Shown piece after piece: positions 8,226 to 10,000 of a DNA stretch of 10,000 nucleotides; position 1 is the stretch's first letter, and each line of letters opens with the position of its first letter. Made by a program: the position numbers and the translations under genes. Under the pieces are notes generated by a model, which saw only the letters and a list, made by a program, of their open reading frames with translations, was not told where the DNA came from and ran no database searches. The DNA is from Flavobacterium sp. (lineage in GTDB: Bacteria; Bacteroidota; Bacteroidia; Flavobacteriales; Flavobacteriaceae), in NCBI RefSeq assembly GCF_020217025.1, contig NZ_JAIWOF010000028.1, positions 1 through 10,000 on the forward strand. Reading direction: 5' to 3'.

Positions 8226-10000
8226 TTACAAAGTTACTATTTCTATACTTTCTCCTATATATATAAGTGCTTTTTTTGCAACGGTATAGTTCATTTCTTG
8301 TAAAGCCTTTTCGTATTCTTCTAATTGGGCTTTGTGTTTGTTGTGTTTTTCTCCAGTTTTGTAATCTAACAAATACGCCACATTATCTTTAATCACAACT
8401 CTATCGGGTTTACTGTTTTTAGTAGCTTTTTTGATGATGTTTTGTTCGTTGAAAACTTTTGCATTGGCATCAAAAAACGAAATCAATTCTTCATGATGCA
8501 CAATTTTTTCAATCGTTTCTTTAAAAATTGCATTTTGGGAAAACGTTATCAATCCCAATTCCGTTGCTTTTTGAATGGCTAAATCCACATCGTCTTTCGT
8601 TTGAATAAACGCCATAATTTCGTGCAAAATATTCCCAAAGTTAATCGCATCCTGCTGAATTGTTCCCCACATTAGGGCTTCGCGCTGTGCTATTTTGATA
8701 TTTTTTGGATTTAATTTATGCGAAACAATTCCGATTTGATTGTGATTGCCATCGTGAGATTTGTTAGTTGAAATTCGGGCTGGATTTCCAAACTCGTATT
8801 CTGATTTGGTTTCTTCATATTTTCCTGAATTTTGTAGAAATTCTAAGAAATAGTGAGATAAATTATTGGTAACCAAATCGCCTTTTTTCGTTTTTAGTTT
8901 ATTCGAAATCACATACAATTGCTCTTCGGCTCGGGTTAACGCCACGTACAAAACATTAATTGTATCTAAAACTTCTTCTTGATTTTTAGTTTGGAAAATT
9001 GCTTTTGCTTCGTTTCCATAACTTTCCACTTCTTTTTTATTGTTGATAAGCGCTTTTGGAAAATTCACATTTGCATCTTCTAACGGAATCCACAATTTGT
9101 CTTTAGGTTTGCTTGAAAAATTTTCTTCAGCAAAAGGAAAAATCACCACCGGAAATTCCAATCCTTTTGATTTGTGAATCGTCATGATGCGAACCGCGTT
9201 TGTTCCTTCTGGTGATGGAATACTTTTTTGGTAGCCAATTTTGTCCCAATACTCTAGGAAATCCGCAATACTCGATTGTACTTTGACATCTTTCTCTAAA
9301 ACCAAATCCAAGAAATATTGCAAATACGAAGTATTCACTTTGTCATTTAAGAAAGTTGCGATTAAAATTTCAACTGCTTCGTATAATGATTTCTTCTTGC
9401 AATTTTTGAACGAAATTTCAATGCCAATAGTTTTCAAAAACGCTTCTAATTCTTCCGAATTTTTATCTTTTGCAGCCAAAATGAAATCATGAATTTCTAA
9501 TTCTGACTGTAAATATTTCGCAATGAAATACAAGAAATAGACTTTCGATTCGTCGTCTTTCGGATTTTTTAAATAACGAAGCAACGCAATCAACAATTTA
9601 ACTTCCGTTGCATTTTGAATCAATAAGGTTTCCGAAGACAAAATCGGAACGCTGTTTTCGGTTAAGAAATTCGCCAACTTGATTCCGGGTGCTTTGGTTC
9701 GCGTAAGCAACACGATATCTTTGTATTCAAATCCGTTTGCGACACATTTCTCGATGGTTCTCAACGTTTGATTCAAGTAAAATTTATCTTTTACCGAAAT
9801 CGAATCGTTATCCGAATCAAAACCTTCTACTTCGGTTTCGTCTTCTGGCACTTCGATGAATGACAAATTCACATAACCGCCCATTTTGGAATTGATTTCC
9901 TGATGCGAAAGGTTTTCGTATAAATTTTTATAATCTAGATTTTCAAATTTATCCGATAATTGCTTAAAAAACGCATTATTGAACTGAATGACTTCGGAAT
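8226..10000 (-). CDS. AddA/RecB-like UvrD-family helicase-nuclease, C-terminal part (N-terminus outside window)
   Basis: The frame stays open past the Met codon at 9882-9884 to the window edge, adding 38 residues, so 590 codons are visible. The first residues, [11 protein letters not shown], fit the stretch just after the NxRS motif of UvrD/RecB helicases. Further motifs follow: [11 protein letters not shown] (92-102, motif IV), [17 protein letters not shown] (269-285, motif V) and [13 protein letters not shown] (351-363, motif VI with the ATP-contacting Arg). A C-terminal RecB-type nuclease follows: FGNILHEIM (His459), PDRVV (Asp532), LLDYKTG (Asp545, Lys547) and AQLEEY (Gln558, Tyr562). This set matches active AddA-type nucleases. 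The Walker A, Walker B and Q motifs would lie off the edge. It would unwind and degrade DNA ends for recombination repair, probably with the AddB-like protein at 2646-5423. The downstream gene is kbl. Confidence 0.9.
   Translation of the reverse strand, partial: SEVIQFNNAFFKQLSDKFENLDYKNLYENLSHQEINSKMGGYVNLSFIEVPEDETEVEGFDSDNDSISVKDKFYLNQTLRTIEKCVANGFEYKDIVLLTRTKAPGIKLANFLTENSVPILSSETLLIQNATEVKLLIALLRYLKNPKDDESKVYFLYFIAKYLQSELEIHDFILAAKDKNSEELEAFLKTIGIEISFKNCKKKSLYEAVEILIATFLNDKVNTSYLQYFLDLVLEKDVKVQSSIADFLEYWDKIGYQKSIPSPEGTNAVRIMTIHKSKGLEFPVVIFPFAEENFSSKPKDKLWIPLEDANVNFPKALINNKKEVESYGNEAKAIFQTKNQEEVLDTINVLYVALTRAEEQLYVISNKLKTKKGDLVTNNLSHYFLEFLQNSGKYEETKSEYEFGNPARISTNKSHDGNHNQIGIVSHKLNPKNIKIAQREALMWGTIQQDAINFGNILHEIMAFIQTKDDVDLAIQKATELGLITFSQNAIFKETIEKIVHHEELISFFDANAKVFNEQNIIKKATKNSKPDRVVIKDNVAYLLDYKTGEKHNKHKAQLEEYEKALQEMNYTVAKKALIYIGESIEIVTL

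Noticed and set aside
9241..9492. An 83-codon plus-strand open frame inside the helicase gene
   Set aside because: It lies opposite well-supported coding sequence and its Ser/Lys-rich translation has no recognisable domain.
9882..9884. The Met codon as the start of the helicase-nuclease gene
   Set aside because: The frame stays open upstream to the window edge and encodes residues ([11 protein letters not shown]) that fit a UvrD/RecB motif, so the real start lies outside.
2646..10000. The helicase/nuclease pair as a phage-defence island
   Set aside because: The two proteins fit the housekeeping AddAB/RecBCD role, the neighbours are core metabolic and envelope genes, and no mobile-element or defence-specific genes are seen.

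Overview
The window is AT-rich chromosomal DNA from a member of the Bacteroidota, most likely Flavobacteriaceae (Flavobacterium or a close relative). Three things point there. The OmpA-family protein has thrombospondin type-3 calcium repeats between barrel and peptidoglycan domains. A -33 TTTG / -7 TAnnTTTG promoter lies in front of it. The four visible start codons follow A/T-rich leaders with no Shine-Dalgarno sequence. I see no integrase, transposase, tRNA, CRISPR array or other sign of a mobile island.

Layout, left to right. Positions 1-396 (+) hold the C-terminal end of an alpha/beta hydrolase. Everything else is on the minus strand and is read from right to left: the C-terminal two thirds or so of an AddA/RecB-like UvrD helicase-nuclease (8226-10000, running off the edge), kbl (6995-8191), an OmpA-family outer-membrane protein (5487-6890), an AddB-like PD-(D/E)XK nuclease (2646-5423), and a secreted S41-family peptidase (393-2573). 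The hydrolase and peptidase genes converge and overlap by 4 bp. No gap between genes exceeds about 105 bp.

How the genes relate. The AddA-like and AddB-like proteins both keep PD-(D/E)XK nuclease signatures. They are the plausible subunits of one double-strand-break processing helicase-nuclease (RecBCD/AddAB type), although kbl and the OmpA gene lie between them. The helicase and kbl genes are 34 bp apart with no terminator and are probably co-transcribed. The OmpA gene has its own strong-looking promoter (6928-6959) and a near-perfect intrinsic terminator (about 5431-5464). That terminator ends only 15 bp before the AddB-like start codon, so the nuclease is either expressed by readthrough or from a promoter inside the OmpA gene. 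The S41 gene follows 72 bp later with no recognisable promoter or terminator between.

The gene content is mostly housekeeping. I found no convincing new biological system. The points most worth a second look are the split AddA/AddB arrangement, the AddB-like protein without iron-sulfur cysteines or a Walker A motif, and the terminator abutting its start codon.
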